64,000 nt of DNA from an uncultured Bacteroidota bacterium (lineage in GTDB: Bacteria; Bacteroidota; Bacteroidia; B-17B0; Aurantibacillaceae), in contig CALMVZ010000013.1 in NCBI GenBank assembly GCA_937873155.1, positions 248,001-312,000 on the forward strand. The letters run 5' to 3'. The notes beneath the pieces were generated by a model. The model did no database searches, had not been told where the DNA came from, and was given only the letters and a program-made list of their open reading frames with translations. Positions 18,295 to 27,841 of this stretch are shown in pieces (within the stretch, counting starts at the first letter, position 1; each line of letters begins with the position of its first letter). Both the position numbers and the translations under genes were made by a program.

Positions 18295-19029
18295 ATGCGT
18301 TTAACATCCTTAGCCATATTCATTTTTATTTCTTCCTTGTGTTTTTCTCAAGGCAAGACCTCTGTTATTAAAGTACGGGCAGGTATGGCGAAGTGCGAAT
18401 TTATTTGTCCTGAGAAATTTTACCTTGAAAGTGAGGCAGATGTTACTATAAAAGTAAAAGGACGTAATCCTAAAATTGATGTGCGTGTAAAGGGTTGTGA
18501 GATTCGTTCTGTAAAAGGGAATGTATATCATTTGCGGTTTTTAAATCCCGGCGTTTCTGTTATTACCGTTTACCAGGTAACGGAAAAAGGAAGCAGGATA
18601 ATAGGCGTGAAAAAGACAGATATCGTTCCGCCTCAATTTTATTTCTGTGGTTTAAAAATAGATTCCTCATCAAAGGTTCTGAAATTGGGTAAGATGCACT
18701 TGTATGCTTATTCAGAGATCTATAAAACTAAACTTCCTGTAAATAAATTCTACATGTTATATTATAAAGACTTCTCGGCTTCAGTTAAAAAAAGCAGGAA
18801 GCCAATTGCTGATACGATTAGAGCGGATACATGTAAGTTAACCAAAGCGATGCGCGAAAGGTTGAGGTATTTCCAGCCAAAAAGTGATAAGATCTATTTT
18901 TACGGACTTTATGTTACACTTCCTGATAAGTCCATCCGTCCGCTCGAACCCGTAGAATTACAGGCTGGTATGGATACCATAATTAATGATTACAGTGTTA
19001 TTTATTGGTTAAGAAGGAAGCAACTGTAA
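18295..19029 (+). CDS. Secreted protein resembling the GldM C-terminal domains
   Basis: A 244-residue protein with a signal peptide (1-19, ending CFSQG). Its start codon directly abuts the previous stop codon, so the two are translationally linked. The last ~90 residues (FYMLYYKDFSAS, then MRERLRYFQPKSDKIYFYG, then LPDKSIRPLEPVEL) resemble the last periplasmic domain of the T9SS motor protein GldM, which ends in a similar KPGxxVYFxxIxxxxPDGxxRxLxP pattern. The transmembrane helices of GldM are absent. The similarity is from memory and needs a profile search. It could be a periplasmic protein that docks to similar partners. Confidence 0.62.
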   Translation: MRLTSLAIFIFISSLCFSQGKTSVIKVRAGMAKCEFICPEKFYLESEADVTIKVKGRNPKIDVRVKGCEIRSVKGNVYHLRFLNPGVSVITVYQVTEKGSRIIGVKKTDIVPPQFYFCGLKIDSSSKVLKLGKMHLYAYSEIYKTKLPVNKFYMLYYKDFSASVKKSRKPIADTIRADTCKLTKAMRERLRYFQPKSDKIYFYGLYVTLPDKSIRPLEPVELQAGMDTIINDYSVIYWLRRKQL

Positions 19030-19154
19030 CCTCTGAATTCCTTTATTAGCGGGCTTTTTGGCCTCTATTTAACATTTCGCTTAAAATAATTTATGGAATA
19101 AGTTTTTGGGCTGCATCTCAATATTAAAAGTTTAACATTTTAATATATATCGTC

Positions 19155-22100
19155 ATGCAAACCACAAAAACAAAAAAACTATCGCACATCTTTGCAATAG
19201 CAGCTTTAACAGCTTCTGTAATTGCATGGATCACGCCGGCTTCATATTATCAAGCGGCAATGGAGAACGACCTGATAAAGTCGTTACGCAAAAAATTGAC
19301 CGAGTATAATGCACATGCACCGGAAGACAGGGTGTATCTGCAACTCGATAAACCATTTTATGCTCCCGGAGATGATATCTGGTTCTCGGCATATATACGT
19401 GATGGTTTAAGTTTAAAACCTTCCGGCAAAAGTGATATCGTTCACATCGAATTGATCAGTCCGAAAGGCACGATCGAAAAACGCATTAATGTTATTGCGA
19501 AAAATGGTAAAGCTGCAGGCGATTTTATGTTAGATAAAGAAGCTTTAGGAGGTATGTATAAGATCCGTGCCTATACGAACTGGATGAAGAACGAAGGAAA
19601 AGACAACCAGTTCGAAAAAGAGCTTCAGGTACAAGATGTAATTCTTCCGAATCTGAAAATGAAATTAGATTTCGAGAAAAAAGCATTTGGTGCAGGCGAT
19701 GAGGTGATCGCGAAACTGGAGTTAAATACCAATGAGAATAAACCTTTGGCTGATCATAAAGTGAAAGTTGTTGCTAACCTTAACGGACAAAAATTAATCG
19801 AGAAAGCTGAAGTTACGGATGAGAACGGTATGCGTTATATTAAATTCAATTTACCTAAAGAGTTAAAAACAAATGATGGTTTATTGAATATAATGATCGA
19901 TTATAACGGAAGTACAGAAAGTATTTCGCGTTCTATTCCAATTATATTGAACAAAGTAGAGTTCACTATGTTCCCTGAAGGTGGTGACCTTGTTTGCGGT
20001 TTAGATAACAATGTAGCATTCACAGCTAAAAATGAATTTGGAAAACCTGCAGATGTAGAAGGTGTTGTTTTAACTGAAAAGGGAAGTAAAGTAGCAAGTT
20101 TCTCGAGTTTTCATCAAGGGATGGGTTCTTTTAAATTCAACCCTCAAAGCGGCGAAACTTATCATGTAAAAATCACAAAGCCTGAAGGGATCACTGAAAT
20201 ATTTAAAGTACCATCTGTTTTAGAACGTGGTTATGTTTTAAACATTGATAATAGTAAATTAGGTGAAGTAGCGGTGAATATCAATACAACTGAAACTGAA
20301 AAATTAGCTGTAGTTGCACAGGTTCGCGGTAAACTGTATTATTCAACTTTAGTTGATGCTAAACCGGGAAGTAATAAATTCATTTTCTCAACAGATGAAT
20401 TTCCTATTGGCGTTGCACAGATCACTTTATTCGATTCAAAAGGAATAGCACGCGCTGAACGTTTAGCATTTGTGAACAAACACAAGCAATTGAATATTTC
20501 TGTTGATACGGAAAAAGAAAAGTACTTGCCACGCGAGAAAGTAAGAATGACATTAACTGTAAAAGATGAGCGAGGTCTGCCAATGCCGGCAAATTTATCA
20601 ATGGCAGTTGTGAACGATCAGTTATTATCGTTCGCTGATGATAAATCAGGAAATATCTTATCGCAATTATTATTACAACAAGACCTGAAACAAAAAGTAG
20701 AAGAACCTGCTTTTTATTTCAATGCTAAAGAACCGAAAGCAGATAAAGCTTTGGATTATGTAATGATGACCTCAGGCTGGAGACGTTTTAGCTGGGAAAA
20801 ATTAATGGAAGAGGAATTACCTGCTATCAATTATTTAGGTGAGCGTGCTATTATCGCAGGACAAATTTTCAATGGGGAAGACAGTAAGCCAATGTCGGGT
20901 GTGAAAATTAAAATTCCGGGCGGGGTTGAATACGAATCAGATTCTGACGGAAAATTTTCGCTTAAAAAGGTAGATCTTTCTTCTCCTGTTTCTTTAATAT
21001 TCAATTCTGAAGGATATTATCAGCAATCGCAGTATCTGCAGGATTATAATCAGAATTTAGTGTTGTATATGTACAAAAAGAATTACAACTACTATGGTTA
21101 TAATACGACAAGCAAACACAGGGCTAAATCCGGAAAGTCTGCTGGCGCACCTTCAGTTGTGGATATGGAAGATATCGCTTTGGCACCGGTGGCCGGTATG
21201 GTGAACGAAAAGGCGCCGATGTTAGATAACCTGGCAGCGAATAAAGCAGAACTTAGAAAAGAAGCTCAACCTGATGCTTCAAAGAAAAAAGAAGATGCTT
21301 TCAAGCAAGTAGAAGGTAAAAAAGTGACTCGCGATCAATCTAAGGCCGAAGAACAAAAAAGAAACAATAATAACGGACCGAAGGATATTGCCCAGGAAGA
21401 TGCAAAAGTTGTAAGTCAATCTGTAGCTGATCGCCGTTTTGATAAAAATGCAGGTGATGACCTGGATGAATGGGATGGTGAGCGAATGAATGGGAAAGCG
21501 ATCCAAACTTACTATCGTGCCCGTCAATTCTATGCGCCTACTTACGAAAAACAGGAGAATGTTGAAACACGTACTGATTTCCGCAATACAATTTACTGGA
21601 ATCCGAATGTTGAAGTAGGCTACAGCGGCAAAAAAACAATTGAGTTCTATACTTCTGATGATATCACCTCTTTCAGAACAACTATTGAGGGTATTGGTTC
21701 AGACGGAACTGTTGGCCGTACAGAAAAAAATATCTTTACTCAGTTACCTTTCAATATGTCAACCAAAATTCCGGTTGAAGTAGCAACTGAAGATTTTGTG
21801 TCAATCCCTTTAACTCTGAAAAATAATACGAATGGTCCTTTAGGTGGTGTGATCACAATTACAGCTCCTGATGGATTGAAAGAATTAGCAACTGTTCCTA
21901 GCGTACAAACGATTATGCCCGGTGCTGCTAAAACAATTTATTTAGATTATAAAGTGTTGGATAAGATCGGGACCGGTGAATTCACAATTGCATTCAAAGC
22001 TTGTGGTTTAGGCGATGCATTCACCCAGAAAATAAAGATTGCACCTAAAGGTTTCCCTGTGCAAACTTCATTCTCTGCACAGGAAGTTGAGAAAGAATAT

Positions 22101-23648
22101 ACTTTCGAGATCAATAAATTAGTGAATGGCTCATTAAAAGCGACTTTCACAGCTTTCCCGAATGTAGTTTCTGACTTGATGAAAGGTGTAGAAGGAATTT
22201 TGCAAGAGCCTTACGGTTGTTTCGAACAAACGTCCTGTACTGCTTATCCGAATGCAATGGTGCTGGATTATTTAAAATCAACTGATAGCAAAGACACCAA
22301 AACATTGGCAAAAGCAACTGATCTGTTGAACCGCGGTTACAAGCGCCTGACCACTTTCGAATCTAGTGAAAAAGGTTACGAGTGGTTTGGTGCAAATCCG
22401 GCTCACGAAGGTTTAACAGCTTATGGTATCATGGAATTTGTGGATATGAAAAATGCCGGTCAGGATATCGATCAAAAAATGTTAGACCGTACTGCTGAGT
22501 GGCTGATCAAGCATAAAGATGGTAAAGGTGGTTTCCAAAGAGAAAAACATGCGTACCATGATTTCGGAAGGATCAGCGATGATATTTTAAATTCTTACAT
22601 CGTGTATGCATTAACAGAAGCAGGTTATACGGATATCAAAAAAGAATTTGAAACCTCGTACAAAAAAGCAATGGATACAAAAGATCCTTACATGTTAGCA
22701 ATGATGACCAATGCGGCTTATGCAATGAAGGAAACAACAAAAGGTGATGAAGCATTGAATGCTTTAGTGAAGCAGCAAGCAAAAGATGGAAGCTTCACAG
22801 GTTCTTCTCATTCTATCACTTATTCGCAAGGACAGTCGTTAACTATTGAAACATCAGCTTTATCTATCATGGCAATTTTAAATTCGAATGGTAAACATGC
22901 AGGTGCTTTGAATAATACAGTTCAGTTCTTGACAAGCACTCGCAGTGGTTCAGGAGTATTCAGCTCTACTCAAGGAACGATCTTAGCTCTTAAAGCTTTA
23001 ACTGAGTATGCTAAGTTCAGCAAAAAAACAACTGAAGATGGTACCATCGAAATTTATATTGATGGCAAAAAAGCGATCACTAAAACATACAAAGCCGGAG
23101 ATAAAGGTGCAATCGTAGCTGAAGGTTTAGAAGAATTCATTAAGGGTGAAGGTAAGCACGAAGTAAAAGTAAAATACATTGGTGTAAAAACTCCTCTTCC
23201 TTATTCAATGTCGATCAACTGGAGTACTTCTTTACCTAACAGTGATAAGGAATGCGCTATCGATCTTAAAACAAAAATGGCAAGCAAAACTGCCAATGTA
23301 GGGGAAACAGTTCGCTTAACGGCTACTATCACTAACAAGAAAGCAGAAGAAGTACCAAGTACGATGGCGATCATTGGTATACCTGCAGGTTTCACTGCCC
23401 AACCATGGCAGTTAAAAGAATTGCAAGAGAAAAAAGTGTTCGATTACTATGAAATTAAAGGTAACAACATTGCGATCTACTACCGGGGCATGGGACCAAA
23501 AGCTGTAAAAGAGATCAACTTAGATCTTAAAGCAGAAATGCCGGGTGAGTATGATGCGCCTGCTTCAGCAGCTTACTTGTACTACACTAACGAATTCAAA
23601 ACATGGAGTGCTACCGATAAAGTAACTATCAAAAAAGCAAACTCATAG
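19155..23648 (+). CDS. Alpha-2-macroglobulin family protein with CFEQ thioester motif
   Basis: A 1497-residue protein with an N-terminal hydrophobic export signal (about 9-30) but no lipobox Cys, unlike many bacterial homologues. MG-type domains occupy the first ~560 residues (RVYLQLDKPFYAPGDDIWF is the typical MG1/MG2 opening). A carboxypeptidase-regulatory-like domain follows at about 565-640, then a charged low-complexity linker at about 655-775. The thioester signature YGCFEQTS has Cys1022 and Gln1025, which can form the internal thioester (CGEQ in vertebrates, CLEQ in E. coli YfhM). The complement-like helical domain follows. The family traps proteases; no penicillin-binding-protein partner gene is adjacent. 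It starts 125 bp after the GldM-C-like gene. Confidence 0.92.
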   Translation: MQTTKTKKLSHIFAIAALTASVIAWITPASYYQAAMENDLIKSLRKKLTEYNAHAPEDRVYLQLDKPFYAPGDDIWFSAYIRDGLSLKPSGKSDIVHIELISPKGTIEKRINVIAKNGKAAGDFMLDKEALGGMYKIRAYTNWMKNEGKDNQFEKELQVQDVILPNLKMKLDFEKKAFGAGDEVIAKLELNTNENKPLADHKVKVVANLNGQKLIEKAEVTDENGMRYIKFNLPKELKTNDGLLNIMIDYNGSTESISRSIPIILNKVEFTMFPEGGDLVCGLDNNVAFTAKNEFGKPADVEGVVLTEKGSKVASFSSFHQGMGSFKFNPQSGETYHVKITKPEGITEIFKVPSVLERGYVLNIDNSKLGEVAVNINTTETEKLAVVAQVRGKLYYSTLVDAKPGSNKFIFSTDEFPIGVAQITLFDSKGIARAERLAFVNKHKQLNISVDTEKEKYLPREKVRMTLTVKDERGLPMPANLSMAVVNDQLLSFADDKSGNILSQLLLQQDLKQKVEEPAFYFNAKEPKADKALDYVMMTSGWRRFSWEKLMEEELPAINYLGERAIIAGQIFNGEDSKPMSGVKIKIPGGVEYESDSDGKFSLKKVDLSSPVSLIFNSEGYYQQSQYLQDYNQNLVLYMYKKNYNYYGYNTTSKHRAKSGKSAGAPSVVDMEDIALAPVAGMVNEKAPMLDNLAANKAELRKEAQPDASKKKEDAFKQVEGKKVTRDQSKAEEQKRNNNNGPKDIAQEDAKVVSQSVADRRFDKNAGDDLDEWDGERMNGKAIQTYYRARQFYAPTYEKQENVETRTDFRNTIYWNPNVEVGYSGKKTIEFYTSDDITSFRTTIEGIGSDGTVGRTEKNIFTQLPFNMSTKIPVEVATEDFVSIPLTLKNNTNGPLGGVITITAPDGLKELATVPSVQTIMPGAAKTIYLDYKVLDKIGTGEFTIAFKACGLGDAFTQKIKIAPKGFPVQTSFSAQEVEKEYTFEINKLVNGSLKATFTAFPNVVSDLMKGVEGILQEPYGCFEQTSCTAYPNAMVLDYLKSTDSKDTKTLAKATDLLNRGYKRLTTFESSEKGYEWFGANPAHEGLTAYGIMEFVDMKNAGQDIDQKMLDRTAEWLIKHKDGKGGFQREKHAYHDFGRISDDILNSYIVYALTEAGYTDIKKEFETSYKKAMDTKDPYMLAMMTNAAYAMKETTKGDEALNALVKQQAKDGSFTGSSHSITYSQGQSLTIETSALSIMAILNSNGKHAGALNNTVQFLTSTRSGSGVFSSTQGTILALKALTEYAKFSKKTTEDGTIEIYIDGKKAITKTYKAGDKGAIVAEGLEEFIKGEGKHEVKVKYIGVKTPLPYSMSINWSTSLPNSDKECAIDLKTKMASKTANVGETVRLTATITNKKAEEVPSTMAIIGIPAGFTAQPWQLKELQEKKVFDYYEIKGNNIAIYYRGMGPKAVKEINLDLKAEMPGEYDAPASAAYLYYTNEFKTWSATDKVTIKKANS

Positions 23649-23665
23649 TCGGGATGGGGATCACG

Positions 23666-24049
23666 ATGAAATATAAATTGGATAGGAGGAGATTGATTCT
23701 CTTCCTGTCCTTTTTGTATTTAACTATTACTATCAATGCCCAAACCACTTTCGATATCAACGATCCCCGTAATCCGCATTGTCCTTGCCATAAATATCAG
23801 AAGTTAGCGGATGAAGAATACGCTAAATTAATCCGGATGAAGAATAAAGGAAATGGAGAAGTGGCAAGCAGATCAAATCTTCGGGAAGATAAGATCCGTA
23901 AAAACCGGGTTGATAGATACAGAAAACAAAAGCATAAAGCCAGGGATAAAAAAATAAGAACTCCGCGTTGGATCTATAAATTCAAAAATTGGGCGATATG
24001 GAAAAGGATAACGGATCCGGGTAAATGCCCGATATGGAATGACCGGTAA
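23666..24049 (+). CDS. Small basic secreted protein, unknown function
   Basis: About 127 residues from the ATG at 23666 (an in-frame ATG at 23654 would add four residues). A signal peptide is visible (LILFLSFLYLTITINAQ). The mature part starts with TTFDINDPRNPHCPCHKYQK, has a CPC motif, and is then very rich in Lys and Arg. It begins 17 bp after the alpha-2-macroglobulin gene and probably shares its transcript. Its stop codon is 1 bp from the end of the convergent DUF2911 gene. No family recognised. Confidence 0.65.
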   Translation: MKYKLDRRRLILFLSFLYLTITINAQTTFDINDPRNPHCPCHKYQKLADEEYAKLIRMKNKGNGEVASRSNLREDKIRKNRVDRYRKQKHKARDKKIRTPRWIYKFKNWAIWKRITDPGKCPIWNDR

Positions 24050-24050
24050 A

Positions 24051-25154
24051 TTAATTCACATCTTTACCTGCTTCCAGCTTTTTAATCATGCCTTCAATAG
24101 CAGCTTTGTTGGGTGGATTTGGAGCTAATGGCAAAGCAAGTTTAGCATTTGCTAAGGCTGTTTTATAATCACCAACTGCAGAATAGCCCCTGGTTAAGCC
24201 AGCGTAGGTTGTAAATTGTTTTGGATTTTTAGCTGCGTTCGTTTTAAAGATCTCTAAGGCCTCTTTACTTTTTTTCTGAGCTAATAATTGTTTTCCATAA
24301 AAATGCAGGTCATTCATAGAGCCTAATGGTAACGCAGCTTTCATAGCTGAATCAGCTTGAGTTTTCCTTCCTAAACTTTCAAGAATGCTCGATTTTGTAC
24401 TCAAGGTCTGAAAATTTTTCTGGTACAGAACTGCATTGTTAATCCAACCTAATCCTTCTTCTAAATTAGTATTATGCTGCAAACAAAATGTTGCCGCTTG
24501 TTCAAATGCCTGCCAGCTGAAACCTTTGTCGCTTTTTAATTGTTGACGGAATGCAGTTAAACTTGTATTGATCAGATCAACTTCTACTTTGAACGGAATT
24601 GAAACTTTTTCCCATTGCAATGCGATCACAGCTGAGTTATCGGTTTGATCTGTGAATTCATATTTTAACCACTCAACACTTTTGTCTAATGCAACAGGTT
24701 TTACTTTTACACGCAAAGCATCTTCTTTATCATCATAGAAAAAACTTCCCCATGCGCCATTCTCTTTCGAAAAAATAAGTATGCATTCATCTTTCCCATA
24801 AGCAACAAAGAATCCGTATTTTCCTTTGGCAAGATCTTTACCTTCTATTTTTACATCTGTAGTAAATTCAATTGTTGTATTCTCATTCGCGCCTGCTCGC
24901 CATGGAGAAGCCTTTGCTGTTCCAAAACCAAGGTTTTCGAAACCATCATGTACAACAGGTGTACTATAAATTTTTCCTTCGCGGCCTTTAACACCCGGAC
25001 GATCATAAGAGATCATTACATCAGTAATACCAATACGCTCTCCGCTCCATGCTTTTTTATTTCCGCCTGGAGGAGGAGAACTTAGAGAATTAACCTGAGC
25101 TTGCGAGATGCTTAGCGTAAAAATAAACAGGAATGATGTAAAAAGTTTTTTCAT
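24051..25154 (-). CDS. DUF2911 domain protein with C-terminal TPR repeats
   Basis: The start at 25154 is chosen because it gives a clean signal peptide (MKKLFTSFLFIFTLSISQAQ); an upstream in-frame ATG at 25205 would bury it behind 17 residues. The N-terminal half is DUF2911: residues about 25-175 with WSGERIGITDVMISYDRPGVKGREGKI, WRAGANENTTIEFTTDV and GKYGFFVAY. The C-terminal half (about 200-360) has TPR-like helices. DUF2911 proteins are common secreted proteins of Bacteroidota with no assigned reaction. A candidate -7 box (25232-25239) and an inverted repeat (25194-25207) lie upstream. Confidence 0.9.
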   Translation of the reverse strand: MKKLFTSFLFIFTLSISQAQVNSLSSPPPGGNKKAWSGERIGITDVMISYDRPGVKGREGKIYSTPVVHDGFENLGFGTAKASPWRAGANENTTIEFTTDVKIEGKDLAKGKYGFFVAYGKDECILIFSKENGAWGSFFYDDKEDALRVKVKPVALDKSVEWLKYEFTDQTDNSAVIALQWEKVSIPFKVEVDLINTSLTAFRQQLKSDKGFSWQAFEQAATFCLQHNTNLEEGLGWINNAVLYQKNFQTLSTKSSILESLGRKTQADSAMKAALPLGSMNDLHFYGKQLLAQKKSKEALEIFKTNAAKNPKQFTTYAGLTRGYSAVGDYKTALANAKLALPLAPNPPNKAAIEGMIKKLEAGKDVN

Positions 25155-25193
25155 GGTTTTATATTTGATTTTAAAAGTAACCCCTTTGTGTCC

Positions 25194-25207
25194 GGGTGTA
25201 ATCACCC
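25194..25207 (-). promoter_or_regulatory. GGGTG-N4-CACCC inverted repeat upstream of DUF2911 gene
   Basis: The sequence gggtgtaatcaccc, a 5-bp GC-rich inverted repeat with a 4-bp centre, sits 40 bp upstream of the start codon at 25154 and about 25 bp downstream of a TAnnTTTG box. The arms match those near the kinase/regulator operon (50920-50933, 53579-53594) but the centre differs. It could be an operator. Confidence 0.4.
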
Positions 25208-25231
25208 ATAATAGGGGATTCGGATGAACGG

Positions 25232-25239
25232 CAAATCTA
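25232..25239 (-). promoter_or_regulatory. Candidate -7 box TAGATTTG for DUF2911 gene
   Basis: It matches the Bacteroidota -7 consensus TAnnTTTG on the minus strand, about 80 bp upstream of the start codon at 25154. No convincing -33 TTG is seen. Confidence 0.4.
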
Positions 25240-25320
25240 AATCGATAGAGTAGGTATTTAAATACTATTGTATTTCTGCAGGAATTTGCTTTAATTTAAT
25301 GTATACAAAACTCCGGCAAT

Positions 25321-27840
25321 ATGAAGAAATTATTTACCCTTTCGATTGTTCTCTTTTCACTTTTAGTAAACGCACAGCCAACTTCTTTTTCTTCACGTGG
25401 TATCGGTGGAGGAGGTGCATTGTTCGCAGTAGCTATTAACCCGGCAAATAATAATGAGTATTATGTGTCATGTGATATGGGTGAATTATTTCATACCACA
25501 AACTTTGGTACAACATACGACCAGGTTAATTTTACCCAGTTGATAGGCGGTCATAATTCAAAAGTATGTTATACGAATTCGGTTGGTTTATTGTATTCAG
25601 TAAGCTATGCAAACAATATGGTGGTGCCCATGAAAAGTACCGACAACGGAGTAAATTGGACCGCGCTTTCGGGGAATCCTGATAATACGGAAGAAACATT
25701 CAGTATTGATGCGGATTACAATAATCCTTTGCGCGTAATTATTTCTTATTACGGGGAAATTCATTTTTCAAATAATGGCGGAAATACGTTCACCCAAATT
25801 CATACGGCCTTGACCGGATCAGGAAATACTGTCGGTGGTGTGTTTTGGGATGGAAATAATATTTACATAGGAACAAATGATGGCGTTTTAGTTTCAACAA
25901 ACGGGGGGACTACATGGACAACTGCAACGATCACAGGTTTACCAACCAATGACCGTATCTGGAGTTTTGCGGGGGCGAAAGTTGGTTCTGTAACAAGGTT
26001 CTTTTGTATCACTGCTGATGTTGCTGATCTGTATGTTGGAATTGTTGGTTCAGATTATTTCAATTATGCAAAAGGAATTTATTCTGTTGATTACGGTGCG
26101 GGCAATTGGGTTTCAAAGAGCACCGGGATCAATCTTACTACAACATTCCCGATGTTCGTAGGTATGGCTACGAATGATATCAATACAGTTTATTTAGCGG
26201 GAAGTAATAATAATTCTGAACCGACTGTTTTAAAAACTACAAACGCCGGTACAAGTTGGGCCAATACATTCCAGACTGCAGGAAATGCAAACATTATTAC
26301 AGGCTGGAGCGGACAAGGCGGAGACAGGGGCTGGAGTTATGGTGAATGTCCTTTTGGTTTAGCAGTTGCACCGAACAATGCGAATTCGGTTATTTTTGGT
26401 GATTTTGGTTTCGTACATAAAACAAGTAATGGAGGCGCAGGTTGGTCACAAGCTTATGTCAATGCAGCTGATCAGCATCCGGCGGGAGCGAATACACCAC
26501 CGTTCGATACCTATCAAAGTGTAGGAATTGAAAATACAACCTCATGGCAAGTGCATTGGATGAACGCGAATAATATGTGGTCGTGTTTTTCTGATATCCG
26601 AGGAATAAGAAGTACAGATGCGGGAAATTCATGGTCGTTCAACTATACAGGTTACAACGCCAACTCTTCTTACCGTATTGTTCAGCATCCTACTAATGGA
26701 ACTTTATATATGGGAACATCGAACATTCACGATATGTATCAAAGCACACGTTTACAGGATGCGATCCTGGATGCTACAGATGCTAATGGAAAAATAATGT
26801 ATTCAACAAACAATGGAGCTTCATGGACACAACTCCGGAACTTTAATCACCCTGTATTTTGGATTGCTCTGGACCCGAACAATTCTAACCGTGCCTACGC
26901 GAGTGTAATTCATTATGCAGGAGGTGCAGGAACAGGTGGAGTTTGGGTGACAAGCGATCTTAATAATTTAGCAACTTCAACATGGACATTATTACCAAAT
27001 CCTCCTCGTACAGAAAAACATCCGGCGAGCTTAGTGGTTTTGAATGACGGAAAATTAGTAGCTACTTATTCCGGAAGAAGAACAAGTGCCGGTGCTTTTA
27101 CAGCGAGCTCCGGGGTTTTCATTTATGATCCTGCAACTAATACATGGTCTGATGTTTCACATACAGGTATGTATTACTGGACAAAAGATATTGTGATCGA
27201 TCCGAATGATCCTTCTCAAAATACATGGTACGCGAATGTATTCAGCGGATGGGGCGGGCCACCAAATGGTTTAGGAGGAATTTATAAAACAACGAACCGT
27301 GGAACGAGCTGGACAAAATTAACAGGCACAACTTTAGACCGTGTAACATCTTGCACTTTCAACCCTTTGAATCCAAATCAAATTTACATTACAACAGAAG
27401 GACAAGGTCTATGGATCAGTCATAATATTAATAACGTAACACCAACATTTTCAATGGTGCCAAGTTATCCTTTCCATCAACCGGAGCGCGTCTTCTTTAA
27501 TCCTTATGTACCGGGTCAAATTTGGGTAACCAGTTTTGGAAACGGTATGAAAACGGGAACTGTTACAACTACAGGAATTGCAGAATTTACTGATGTTGAG
27601 AATGGAAATGAAATTTATCCGAATCCTGCAGTTAATGAGATCACGATCAAAACAGATTTTAAGTCAACTGATAAAGGAATGGTTGTTGTGAGAGACATTA
27701 CAGGAAGAAAACTATATGAAGGTGAATTAAATTCAGAAACCAAAGTTGATATTTCAAATTTTGCCACCGGAACATACGTTGCTTCAATTTATCTGAACGG
27801 AAGTTTAGTAAAAACAAGGAAGTTTGTAAAAGTTGAATAG
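25321..27840 (+). CDS. GH74/BNR-type beta-propeller protein with T9SS type A sorting domain
   Basis: An 839-residue secreted protein with a signal peptide (1-18, ending VNAQ). The body has many sialidase-type Asp-box/BNR repeats (STDNGVNW, SNNGGNTF, STNGGTTW, TTNAGTSW, STDAGNSW, TTNRGTSW), the arrangement of the two seven-bladed propellers in GH74 xyloglucanases and sortilin-like proteins. The last ~80 residues form a T9SS type A domain (YPNPAVNEITI, then VVVRDITGRKLYEG, then FATGTYVASIY). A glycosidase role is possible, but I could not confirm GH74 catalytic aspartates, so enzyme activity is uncertain. The DUF1801 gene starts 1 bp after the stop codon. Confidence 0.85.
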   Translation: MKKLFTLSIVLFSLLVNAQPTSFSSRGIGGGGALFAVAINPANNNEYYVSCDMGELFHTTNFGTTYDQVNFTQLIGGHNSKVCYTNSVGLLYSVSYANNMVVPMKSTDNGVNWTALSGNPDNTEETFSIDADYNNPLRVIISYYGEIHFSNNGGNTFTQIHTALTGSGNTVGGVFWDGNNIYIGTNDGVLVSTNGGTTWTTATITGLPTNDRIWSFAGAKVGSVTRFFCITADVADLYVGIVGSDYFNYAKGIYSVDYGAGNWVSKSTGINLTTTFPMFVGMATNDINTVYLAGSNNNSEPTVLKTTNAGTSWANTFQTAGNANIITGWSGQGGDRGWSYGECPFGLAVAPNNANSVIFGDFGFVHKTSNGGAGWSQAYVNAADQHPAGANTPPFDTYQSVGIENTTSWQVHWMNANNMWSCFSDIRGIRSTDAGNSWSFNYTGYNANSSYRIVQHPTNGTLYMGTSNIHDMYQSTRLQDAILDATDANGKIMYSTNNGASWTQLRNFNHPVFWIALDPNNSNRAYASVIHYAGGAGTGGVWVTSDLNNLATSTWTLLPNPPRTEKHPASLVVLNDGKLVATYSGRRTSAGAFTASSGVFIYDPATNTWSDVSHTGMYYWTKDIVIDPNDPSQNTWYANVFSGWGGPPNGLGGIYKTTNRGTSWTKLTGTTLDRVTSCTFNPLNPNQIYITTEGQGLWISHNINNVTPTFSMVPSYPFHQPERVFFNPYVPGQIWVTSFGNGMKTGTVTTTGIAEFTDVENGNEIYPNPAVNEITIKTDFKSTDKGMVVVRDITGRKLYEGELNSETKVDISNFATGTYVASIYLNGSLVKTRKFVKVE

Positions 27841-27841
27841 T

